Source of the DNA: Onchocerca lupi | Lineage: Eukaryota > Nematoda > Chromadorea > Rhabditida > Onchocercidae | Length of the DNA: 64,000 nt | Reading direction: 5' to 3' | Assembly: GCA_028564675.1 (NCBI GenBank) | Contig: JAOVVO010000019.1 | Span: forward strand, 124,001-188,000 | Shown here: piece by piece, positions 14,141-25,100 of the stretch | Layout of the letters: each line of letters begins with the position of its first letter | How positions within the stretch are numbered: position 1 is the first letter of the stretch | Translations under genes and position numbers: made by a program | Notes under the pieces: model-generated | The model's database searches: none | Seen by the model: the letters and a program-made list of their open reading frames with translations, nothing else | Told to the model about the DNA's origin: nothing

Positions 14141-14173
<33 letters not shown>
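14118..14173. repeat. Interrupted poly-T tract
   Basis: A run of 32 consecutive T (14142-14173) follows a shorter T-run broken by G and GC. It could be a poly(A) tail of an old retrocopy read from the other strand, but no retro-element coding lies beside it, so simple slippage is more likely. Confidence 0.9.
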
Positions 14174-14175
<2 letters not shown>

Positions 14176-14869
14176 ATCTTCTATGATTGATCTGGGTAAT
14201 TGAGGCAATTAAGATTTTCAACATAAGAGCACTTACGTGAGGCTATTATAATTCAAGTAATTCATTAATTTTTTTTTCGATTTATTATTAGAGTATTATT
14301 TACAATAATAATGATATGTTCACGACAAAAATGCATGGTGGAGTGTAACAAGGAAAAGCAGGTTGTGTCAAGTAAATTATACTCTAATAAGAAAAACAAT
14401 TAATTTCTGAGAAATCATAAACTGAAGAAATAAACAACTCGAAAAATCAAAAATTATAAAGTTGAAAAGAAAAATTAATTGATAAATTCTTATGCGAAGG
14501 TAAGTGTAAGTGGTAAAGCCTATTCGAGAGAATTTTAATATCTATTTAAATAATCTTGAGTTTTTCTGCACTTCATTAAATTCATTAAGCTAAGTTAGGG
14601 TCAATGCGTTTGTTTCGTATCAAAGATTAAAAGAAACAACTACCGCTGAAATACCCTTAACAATTATTTGTTAAATCAAAGTTTCAATTATCGTAAAAAA
14701 TCTATTGTTCGGAAAAAATATTTCCGATCACAAAAATATTCCTTCTGATTATTAAAGCGAAAACGATTAATTTGTTCGATTACCATTAGTAATACTATGA
14801 TTAAATTATTAACTATTATAAACGACAGATTTGATTTCAAATTAAAATCAAAACAACTCAGAATCCTAG

Positions 14870-14969
14870 ACTGTCACCTCACTTTCATACTATCTCTTAT
14901 TAAGTCATTCATTATTGAAATGACAATAATAGTGAGATTTGGACAAGTTCATAAACATGAGGTGACAGT
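14870..14969. repeat. Short element with 12-bp terminal inverted repeats
   Basis: ACTGTCACCTCA at 14870-14881 is matched perfectly by TGAGGTGACAGT at 14958-14969. The total length is 100 bp, which suits a small MITE or a solo foldback. I do not see a convincing target-site duplication, so mobility is not shown. Confidence 0.55.
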
Positions 14970-14998
14970 TAAGCAACTACTTAATAAAATGGCATGCA

Positions 14999-15220
14999 AA
15001 GGTAAAGGTCAGATATCTGCATGACATCCGAGACAGTAAAATCTTTAGCAAAATTCGCAATAATTTTTTATGTAAATCTAAACCGAACATTTTATGAAAT
15101 TTACTTTTTGTCAAGGTGAAGGTCGGATACCTGATAATGTTCCAGGCAGTAAAATCTTTAACAAAATTAGCAGTAACTGTTAATCGAGCATTTTATTTCA
15201 TGCCAAATTTACTTTCAATC
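14999..15220. repeat. Diverged 114-bp tandem duplication
   Basis: Two head-to-tail copies begin at 14999 and 15113. Both carry AAGGTRAAGGTCRGATAYCTG at their left end, then CAGTAAAATCTTTA, then CAAAATT and GCARTAA, and end near ATTTACTTT. The copies differ by substitutions and small indels, so the duplication is not recent. It starts 30 bp after the inverted-repeat element. Confidence 0.75.
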
Positions 15221-18200
15221 TTTTCAATTCAGCAGCTTATCAATTGGGTACTTTTTGAATAAAACAGCATATCATTATCATTCCGTTTTCTGCGTTTTAT
15301 TTTATAACGGTTTTGCATTCTTCTTTGACAGATTTTGATGATTTTCAATAATTTCTGCTTAATCTCTACTAAAGTTAGCAAATTTCTTCTATTCAAATTT
15401 TTAATGAAACGATATTTTGAATGTGCGAAAGAAATCATTATTATTACTGTACATTATCGATCTTTATTTCTCAAGTTTTTAGATTATTCCATCATTTCAG
15501 CAAAACATTTTAACAACCAGGATTTGATAGATGAAATTCTACTTTAAAAGAAATTTTGACCTAAGAACTTTTTATAACAACCATGTCAAGTGTTTGGACA
15601 TGGAATCCATATATTTCAGGATTTCTTTAAAACAAACATTGAATCTGAAAATCATTGATGAAATTCTACAGATTCGGGATGGTTGAACAAGAAAATCAAT
15701 AATCGACATTTCAGCAAGACAAAAAGAGAAATTTCTGTAAAAAGACAAGCGCAAATTATGTATAAATTAACACAATAAAATCAGCTGAAATTCGCATAAT
15801 CGACTTGTTCGAACATTTCCATTTTTGATAAAATGAAAATAGTTAGACAAAAGAAACTCAATAAAAAAATCTTTGAAAATTAGAAATTTCAAGAAAAAAG
15901 AAACAAAAACAAAAACAAAGTATTTTTATAATTAAAGGCTGCTACCTACTGATAAAAAGTTTTTCTTGAATTTCTTAAATTTTCGGAAATTCGGGAATTA
16001 AAAGAGAGAATAAAAGTAGCTATTATATGGAGTTCCAATTTCTTCTTTTAGATAATTATATTTGCCAAAAAACTTGAAATTTCTAGTATTTGCTATAACT
16101 TTGAAGAAGCATTATTGAGGCAAACATGCTTCTTGCAAACAAGGAAAGCCTGATTTTAAACCATGACGTGTTTGAATTTCTTCGTTCATCATCATTCATT
16201 TCAACAATCAAGTATGAAAAATGCATTGCAAAAATATATGCTTATGCTATATATAATGGAATTAATATCTAAATAATAAATAATATCTAAATAATAAAAA
16301 TAAAATGCCCTCAGGCGATATCGATGAATTTGTTTACTTTTCCCTTCATTTCGATTAAACGAAATTTTCACGAAACTTGTGCTCTTCCACTTGTCAATAT
16401 ATATCTATATATATATATTACATACTGTTTTTTCAGACTGTGAAACATAAGATTACACTGCTAAGAAGATGCGATCGGATTCTAATCATAAATAGTTCTC
16501 ATTTAATTTTAATATCATATCACTTACCATCAATTTCAACGAATCTAATGATAGTGGTAAGAAAAGTATAAATATAACAGATATAGTGATAGTAATTATA
16601 TCAATGCTAATGCTATTACTATTAGAAGTAATAAAAGTAGATGTATGAAACCTGTTGAATTAGTAATGACTGCAGCAATTACTGCTAGAAATGCAAGTTA
16701 TGATGATTGAAAGCTTTCAAGGAATGTAAATAAAATGGAATTATAACAAATTTAGAATTTTTGGTATTTCACTCAATGAACATTCTCGAAACATTGCTAT
16801 CTTAAGAAGAAATTTTCAATTTTCACACGATTATCCAATTTGTATGAATTTCTTAGACTTTAATTAAATTATGTTAATTGACAATGTTCGAATAAAAATA
16901 TCTAATGTTAATAAAAAGAAATTTCAGTATTTCATCGATATCTTTCGTGAGCAAAAGATAAAATTCGTTGATTTCATTGAAGTTTTCCTTTTGTACTCAG
17001 AATGTTCGCATTAAAAAATATGGAGATGTTTGAAGAGAACTTTTATAATAAAAAAAAAGAAAAATAATGATTGCTCAGCAATAGTTGTCATCGCTGAATT
17101 GTTCGGAGAAAGAAGAGAAATGAAGAGGAATCAATAACTGAATTATATCAAAATATGTAGAAAAAGTTGAAGAAATTTCATAATTAAAATTTTTCGTCTT
17201 TAGAGAGTTAATGAACTTTTATTGAATTTAAAATTTATTTTAAACCATAAAATGGCTGATTTCAAAATAATCAATGCAGAAAGTCCGAAATTTTTTTTTG
17301 CTGAAATTAAAATGAGACTGGATTTTAGAATCCATAAAAAATTAAGATTTAATCATTTTCTCATAAGCGAATTTTGCTGAAAACCACTGTGGATTAAATA
17401 TTTCCGGAAACTTTGTAAGATGTCGATAGAAGTAAGAACTTGCAAATAAATAGCATTTTCTTCATAAAGTTTCAAAAATTTCTGAAATTAAGATGGAAAT
17501 ATTATGCTAAAAAGTGTTGATTCCATTCCAAGCAAATGCGCAGCACTTAAGAATTTACAAATAAGTGAACTTTAAGCAATAATTGCTGGTGATCGAATAA
17601 TTGCAGGCAATTGCTATTTTCAATTTTAAAATGATCAGGTAAGATATTTTCTGCAAAAATTCGAAATTAAATATAATGCTAGATGAAAAATGACTAGAAA
17701 AGATAAATAAAGGTATTGAAGGAGTGAAATCACAATTCTCCTGTCCTCTCTAAACATGGATTATCGATGGACATTGGTGATTTATAAATTTTATTTCGTC
17801 CTCCTTCTTCTCCTACTATTTCTCTTTTGATCGCAATTCAGTCCGGTCAAATTCGATGATTTTTCTAAGAAAATTGCGAATTTGATATAATCATAATAAT
17901 CATTTAAAAAAGACTCCAAAATAAAAGCAATAGTCATTGGTGGAATTTGATAATTCGATTTTCCACTTAATTTCGCACAATTTCATTTCATGATAACTTT
18001 TGATATTTATGACTTAATTATCTTTAATTGATAATGATGCACCTTAGTTGATATCATTCATCATGCGATCATCCATAATGGAAGATTAATAAGAATTTCT
18101 ATTTGTTTTTGTAATTGACAATGTTGAAATTTTGAGATCAGTCGATTTGTGCGGTGTTGAAGTATTCAGTTAAACGATAAATGAATAACCAGCCATTGGC

Positions 18201-19898
18201 ATTAAGTGGACTTTTAAAGAGGGATTTCGATGATTGAAATATCTACTTTATAAATTCCATATAAGATGCAACATTTAAGGGATCGAATATTCATGACTTA
18301 TGCATGAAAAATTTCAATGATATAAAATTTTACGTAGAGTCTGTGAAATTTGAAGTTAGAACAGAAAAAAAAATAAGACATAGAATTTTGGTAGAACGAT
18401 TTTTGAATCGTCATATTCTGATATTTACTTTGACTTATTAACGAATTTATAAGAAAGAGATTTTATAAATTTAAACTTGAAAATAATTTTGTATCCTAAT
18501 TTATTTTCATGCAAACTTCAATTTTTATGTAAGCAGGAAAATGAATGCAAAGCAATTTTAGCGAAATTGTGAGAATAAAATATTTTTACGTATTGCTTCA
18601 TGAATCTAAAATGATAGATACTTAAGTTAAATAAGTAAAATGAAAAAAGTTTTCTCATGGTGAAAATCTGATTTTTCTGTCTGATTAAATCCTTGTATGA
18701 AAAATATATCTGAACATTAAGTACCATTCATTATTTTTCTTTTCTTATTTAGTACAAACAGCAATAATAAACAAAAAAGTAATGAGTATGGCGTTTTATT
18801 ACAAAAATACAATGAATCTTTTTCAGAAAGTCTTTATTTGTATTTTTTTGATTCAATCTTCGTTCTTCGAATATAATTTTTTTAAGTATTGAAAAAGCAA
18901 GGGATTTGAAGTCGATTGTCTTATCTAAACAATTGAAAATTTTTTAACTGGCATTCTTGAAATTAAAAGCCGAATTTTGATTTTTCTTATTCCGTTCATG
19001 AAGCGAATTATCATTCATCTAGCAGTGTACTTCTTAAATAGAAAAACTGAAATGAATCGATGCAAATAAATAGAAAAAGTAGGTTCACTATTCAACAACC
19101 TGAAATAGAGGAAAAAAAGTTTTTGTGTTAAAATTATTCTATTTAACAAGAAAATGCTGCTTGTTGATTGGTTCATACGACTCATAATTTCTTTAAAAAT
19201 ATTTTAGAGTACCTACATCAATAAGTACATTATTCATAAATTATTTTAGCAATTTATTTAAATTAACTACCAAAGAGAAATGGTATGGACTCACTGTTCG
19301 ATAATCACTCAGTTTTATTATTGCTGAAAGAAAGCAAAGTAAGATTACGATGAAAATAAGAATGACTACATCATCTCATTTTTGAAGAAGCAGAATTTGT
19401 CTCTATTTTCTTCAGACAACCGAAATTCCACATGAAAACAAAATTTTATTAATTGGGATTAATTTAAAAACAAAGCTTCCAGAGTCACTTGATAATTATA
19501 AATGAAAAAGGAATAAAAGTAAAGACATCGGCTTTTCATCAGTTACGTAAATGATCTATCAACTTCGGGTGATTCATTTGAAATTATAAATGGAAATGCA
19601 AACTTGCTGCAAGACAGCAAACAATAATTGCAGTTCTTTTGCAAATGACTCATCAAACTTATAAAAACTTATAACATTCAGTCATTTTCTCAAAATCAAC
19701 TTCATTCATATGCAGTATAAATTTTATACTCAACAGGTGGTCTGGACCAGAAATGAAATTTATCTGTCGAAATAAAAAATGTAAATATTCGCTGTTACTT
19801 TTTCTTCACCGATACTTCGAAATTGTTATATAAAACTGCGCTCGAATGGGCGTGCGTCCTCACAAAATAGACTTACTTTTTTTTTACTTGTCACATCT

Positions 19899-20585
19899 GT
19901 GACAGGTGAAAGTAAGTAAGCAGATTGAAGTTATTGACCATGCCTACTTTCTGTAATAAAATGTAAAGTGAACCAATCATAAAGAACTACTAGAGAGGGA
20001 GAAGCCATGGAAGACTTAAGGTCAGGACTTCAGAGCTCGAGTCATTTTAGTCATACAGTTCGACGGTAGCAGGAGTTCGAATTCAAATTCAAGTTCATTC
20101 ACAATCAATTTCTACGTTGTGTCGATATGTAAAAAGGTTAAAATTAACTAAAAATATGCGTGCCCAGTTACAAAACGATCTACCAGCTGGTTCTCATATC
20201 AATTTCTGGAAATTAGGAACGGAAAGATGCCGGTTGATCTGACTTCAGGACGAATTTCATTACCTCTTAACTTCCGCAATTTAGGGACATCAAAAGAAGA
20301 TTGGATTGAAAAAATATTTCACAATATTCAAACCAATTATAAGAATTACGATTGGCTGAATGAACGAGCTAGTCTTGCGTCCAAGAACAAAGAAGTACTA
20401 GGCTGAGCCACAACAATGCATGTATATAAAAACATGCGCATATTCTAATGCAACATTGTATCAAAATTTCGAAGCAATCGATGAAAACCTTCAGAGATTT
20501 AAGATTTTGAACAAACGAACATTTACATTTTTATTTATATAGATTAGCTGGACCCGGGCATGCATTGCCGTGACGGGGTCCAGCT
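19899..20585 (+). mobile_element. Decayed Helitron-family element, copy 2, with Pif1 helicase relic and terminal hairpin
   Basis: Shares its left block (19899-19944) and right block (20421-20553) with the element at 1779-3283, but the interior differs. Between the blocks lies a remnant of the Pif1-like helicase of Helitrons (separate entry). The right end keeps a perfect inverted repeat, AGCTGGACCC at 20546-20555 against GGGTCCAGCT at 20576-20585, with a 20-nt loop containing GGGCATGCATTGCC. A hairpin near the 3' end is a Helitron hallmark, although the bases just after it do not give a clean CTRR end. An ancestral full element probably contained both the N-terminal coding seen in copy 1 and this helicase part. 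Confidence 0.75.
20090..20406 (+). pseudogene. Helitron Pif1-type helicase fragment, frameshifted
   Basis: From about 20114 one frame reads LCRYVKRLKLTKNMRAQLQN, the conserved NMR region of Helitron Pif1-like helicases. The frame shifts once between about 20200 and 20215, then reads GKMPVDLTSGRISLPLNF, TSKEDWIEKIF, NYKNYDWLNERASLASKNK and stops at 20404-20406. Order and spacing match the C-terminal third of the animal Helitron helicase. The Walker A and DE box are absent, so this is a non-functional relic of the rolling-circle transposon. Confidence 0.85.
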
Positions 20586-21227
20586 TGGATGTAATAAGCA
20601 TTTAGTAGAATAAATTTGTCATATAAAGCCGAAATTAGAAATGATGGCCCAAACTGATAGGGAAATGATAACAGTGATATTAGTTTATAACATATGGATG
20701 TTGATATTCGTTGAAGAAAAAATTTAAGAAGTTGATGAGGAAATTCCTTCTGTTCTTTCATTCGGATTAATTATATAATCAAATTGTGAATTATTATTTT
20801 TTTTCAGTTTTGCAACAAGTGAATGACTGAAGCGATTGATTGATTTCTTTTCAATTTCTTCGCTCTGATGAAATCTCACACCTTTCATCGGTTAGTCTTG
20901 TTTTTCCAAGATCTTTGTGCAAAATCTTATGGGATATTTTTATTAGCAATAATTAATATACTTTGAGAGCTTAATGATAGAATGACAGTTAGAAAACTGT
21001 AGTTTTGACTTTTTTTGTTTTTAATTTTTGACGAAATTAAATGGATCGCTGGAAGCGAATATGCTGTTTTAGAAGCGTATACACTCCATCATTTGGAAGG
21101 AAAGGTCAAGGATTATTAGTTGGATCGAGCAACTGCGTTTTTGCAATATTTGCTGTTTCATTTCTTCCACTGAGCTGAGCAACAAGTGTTGAAGGTCGAA
21201 TGTTGTTTCATTGCTTGCTAAGACATC

Positions 21228-24200
21228 ATGTGGCGAGCGGTTGTGCTAATGTTTTTGGTTCAAGCTGTTAACACGGAAGAAATAAGAAAACTTCCGGGAA
21301 CGGAACACTTAAAAATAAACTTCAAGCATTACTCGGGATATTTCCAAGTTTCGAACATCCATCACTTGCATTACTGGTATTTTCTACGAAATTATTGCAA
21401 TAAAAATTTGAGAATGATCTAATTAAAAAATTTATTCAATTAAATTTTTTCCTAATATCTTTCACAAGGAATCGGTTAGATTAGTAATTCTTTTCTAGAA
21501 GTTTAGCAAGCAAATTGACTTCTAGTCAATTCGATGAAAAACACATTTAAGTGATTTAACTGTAGTATGAAGGTAAGTTATTCCAGGTTTGTCGAATCAC
21601 AAAATAATGTGACGAAAGATCCGTTGATTTTTTGGTTCAATGGAGGCCCTGGATGTTCATCGTTAGATGGCCTCTTAAATGAAATGGGTCCATATCTCAT
21701 CAATGAAGATGGAAAGACACTTCGTAAGAATCCTTTTGCATGGAATAAAGTTAGTTTTTATAAATTATACATTATGTGATGCAATCACAACGAATACTTT
21801 TTATGCTATATCGTTGAAATGCTAATTCAAAGCATTAAATGACAAATTTTTTTAAAAAGCATCTTTCGCTTAATTACATCGAAAAATTAAAAAAATGGCT
21901 CGTGAATTAATTTCATTCTCCTAATTCAGTTCATTTCAGATGGCTTCTATAGTTTATATAGAATCACCTGCTGGCGTCGGTTATTCATATTCCATTAACG
22001 AGAATATTAAAACTAATGATGATCAGGTCAAATTTGAAAATAATTTCTTGGAAATTTCATTTTATTTTCAAAAATTTAATCTTTTATCAATCATTGTCAT
22101 AAGTTCTGATTACTTCTGCTTCTTATTTCGCTATTGAAATCTTACCGATCATTATTACAACACTATCCTGAGCCTTCGTATATTTGCCCAAATTACAATA
22201 AAATTCTCTCTTATATTCTCTTCATCATCACACTTTTTAATTTGCCATATTATTTTGCTCTTATTTATTGCTACACTTATTTATTAATTATCTATTTCCT
22301 AAAATCTCATTAATTTTTAATATTCACCCTATCCACGAATTTTTCAGTTGATAAAATTCTATGTTAAACTTTACTATTATTGGAAGAAAATTAAGGATTC
22401 ACTAAATCAATATACATTCATTATCAACGTCAGTCAGATTGAGATAACGGAGACTGGTACGAGTTGGCGAAAGATATGATAAAAAATTTGAACAAAATAT
22501 TAAAGATCAAATTAATTTTATTACTTTCTCTCTGTTTGCTTTAGATTGTTGTATTTCTATTCAACTTCATAATTAGTGATAATGATTAGTGATACTGATT
22601 AGAGTTGAAATATTTGCTGAGTTATAATTTGCATTATTCACTTCGTATTTTGGGAGTCACGCTTCCGTATTTGGGTCATGCTTAGGTGGTAATTCGATTA
22701 GCCTATTCAGATACTCAAATAAGTATTCACTTGGTTTAAAGCAAAGACATAAAATTATATTTCGTTCTAAAGACTGCTTGTCGCTTTCTCTTTATACCTG
22801 TACAGCATATAGTGAAAGTGGAAATAAAGTGCATTTTAAAATGTTTGAATTTTGTTTTTTATTTTGATTTTCAGTTAATTTTTTTTAGACAGCCGAAGAA
22901 AATTATGCTGCAATCAAAGAATTTTTCAAAACCTTCCCACAGTTCCGTAATCATTCTGTTTATATTATGGGAGAAAGTTACGGTGGCATTTATGTACCAA
23001 CGTTGACTGTTCTTGTTATTCGTGGTCGCAAACAATTCCCGATAAATCTCAAGGTTTCTTTTCATCATTACTCTTTTTCTTCACATTTCCTGAAATGTTT
23101 CTCATTTGTTAATTTGTGATAAATTAATGTTATTTAAGTTCTTTCATTGTTTGACTGATTTAAAATTCAGTTATTGATTTAATTTTCAACTCCTTCCATT
23201 ATAATGTAAATGAAGTTCACGTGTATCGTAATATATTGAAATATAAAGTGGGATTCAGTTTCTCTTAAATATTAAAACAAAACTGAATGAATGAAATTGA
23301 ACGAAATTGAATAAATGAATACATAGCTAACTGAATAATGTACAATTCTTTGGAAAATACATGTTGACCAGGATGAGTACTTTGAATTATCAATATTATC
23401 AAGAAAAAATTATCAAAACTGTGGATTGCAAATTAGATTTACTGTTTACTAATTTTCAATAGAAAAATCGAAGTGCAAAATTTTAGGGTATCGCACTTGG
23501 AAATGGATATGTGAGTGAGGTACTAAATATTGATACAGCAGTACTTTTCGCCTACAATCATGGGCTTGTTGATGAGAAAACGTGGAATACGTTAGAAAAA
23601 GAGTGTTGTCATGGTTGCATTGATATATGTGACCTGTCAAGTGTCATCGGAGGCGAATGCATAAACAAGGGGAGTATTTGTTGTTTTTTATGAAATATTC
23701 TCGAAATATTTCTTTAGATATGATTCTTCAAATTCTTACTGCCTAAAAATGGCATTAGATAGATTTTTGGAAGATGAAATTCCTCTCTCGTTTCATTAAT
23801 TTCTGGAAATTCCTAACGAAATTTTTTTGAAGGTTCAAGAAATTTTTCAATTTATTTGGTCCGGTCGTTTAAATCCGTACGATTTGTATCGTGACTGCAG
23901 TCCTAATTCCAATCCGAGCAAAACTCGAATGCGGGCGATGCAATTTGGCCTCACTGTTACATCTGTTGAATTAATTAAGAGGAATAAAGCAATGATAAAG
24001 CAGAAATCATTGGAATCTGTTTTAGCTTTTTCGAAAGTGAGTTTATTTCTTAGCAAATGTTGAAGAGAAAATCGCATTTCCTTTCAAAAATCGCTGTCTA
24101 ATTGAAATTATTGTATTTTTTATCGAATAATGCAATTTATCTTGAATTTTGAAAATCGAAATATATCATCTATAACTAAAATATCTTTTCAAAATATTAA

Positions 24201-25100
24201 AATATAAGCAATCAATTCTTAAGCGGCAAAAGTTGAATTTTTATTTTTACGAAATTTTAGAAACTTTGCATAAAGTATTTTTATTTCAGCATAGCAATTC
24301 ACTCACTAGTGATGCACCTTGCATGAATGACTCAGCAATGATCCAATATATGAATAACGCCGATGTTCGTCGTGCGTTGCATATTCTGCAAGATTTACCT
24401 GAATGGGATGTGTGTAGTGATAAGGTTGGTATAATAAAACGCAAAAATTTTCAGGAGAAGCAGAAAATCTTATGATTTCTTTTGCAAACGATTATTCATT
24501 TAAGTTCAAATCCAAATTTTGATTTCTTTTAAAAATGATCATTACAGATCACAACGAGCTATGATAAAGTATACAGTGATATGGCACCGTTCATAAAGGA
24601 AATAATCAAAGCAAATGTTCGAGTGCTATTGTATTATGGTGATACTGACATGGCATGTAATTTTATGATGGGACAAAAGTTTTCCGCTTCTCTCAACTTG
24701 CAGGTATGCTGCAAGTTTTTTAAGCTTTAGAGTGTTTTAGAGACCAATTTTCTAGAGATTAAGTTTTAATTTTGGAGATTAACCATATTTAATTCCAATA
24801 ATTTTTTTTCTCTGCAAATAATAAGCTAATGAATTTGACAATCATTTGCATGCATTTTACAAACGTTAAGTTCCGTTTGTATTCTTTTTTTTCTTTGCAA
24901 AAATTGAATAAAAAATGATTTTGCAGAGGAAACGAGGTAAAGAGCCATGGGTATTCAATTCTCAAATAGGTGGTTTCAAGACTGTATACGATGGTTTGAT
25001 ATTTCTAACTATTCGTGGCGCTGGCCATATGGCACCGCAGTGGCGTGCACCGCAAATGCAGTACGTCATCCATCAGTTTATCAACAATCGATCCATTTAA
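21228..25100 (+). CDS. ctsa: S10 serine carboxypeptidase, cathepsin A-like, 471 aa
   Basis: Secreted or lysosomal exopeptidase that removes C-terminal residues. Nine exons: 21228-21376, 21587-21749, 21940-22026, 22889-23053, 23487-23669, 23833-24036, 24290-24424, 24548-24703, 24927-25100; total 1416 nt. Residues 1-16 (MWRAVVLMFLVQAVNT) form a signal peptide. Family landmarks follow in order: HYSGYF, LHYWFVES, FWFNGGPGCSSLDG (oxyanion region), ESPAGVGYSYS, MGESYGGIYVP with nucleophile Ser163, ALGNGYVS, paired cysteines ECCHGCIDIC, YYGDTDMACN with catalytic Asp396, and GAGHMAP with catalytic His448. All triad residues are present and the length is normal. The exon-5 donor is odd: the frame and the conserved Cys of GGECINK need a cut at AAG|GGGAGT. 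A canonical GT lies 27 nt earlier and would also stay in frame, but would delete nine residues including that Cys. A propeptide linker with basic residues (KRNKAMIKQK) resembles the excision peptide of cathepsin A. Confidence 0.95.
22027..22888 (+). other. Intron 3 of the carboxypeptidase gene
   Basis: An 862-bp intron (donor GTCAAA, acceptor TTTTTTTTAG). I see no nested gene. Near 22594 a short imperfect repeat of TGATTAGTGAT is the only visible structure. Confidence 0.7.

Larger units (their letters stand above)
13116..19898. other. Gene-free intergenic block, left part
   Basis: Upstream space shared by the divergent ptr and carboxypeptidase genes. Open frames on both strands are short, biased to Ile/Lys/Asn/Phe, and lack domain features or flanking splice logic. 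Recognisable contents are the T-run near 14.1 kb, the inverted-repeat element at 14.87 kb and the tandem duplication at 15.0 kb, listed separately. In the rest I see nothing beyond AT-rich sequence. Confidence 0.6.

Noticed and set aside
20040..20110. tRNA-like TTCGAATTC near the Helitron relic
   Set aside because: No acceptor, D or anticodon stems can be formed around it.
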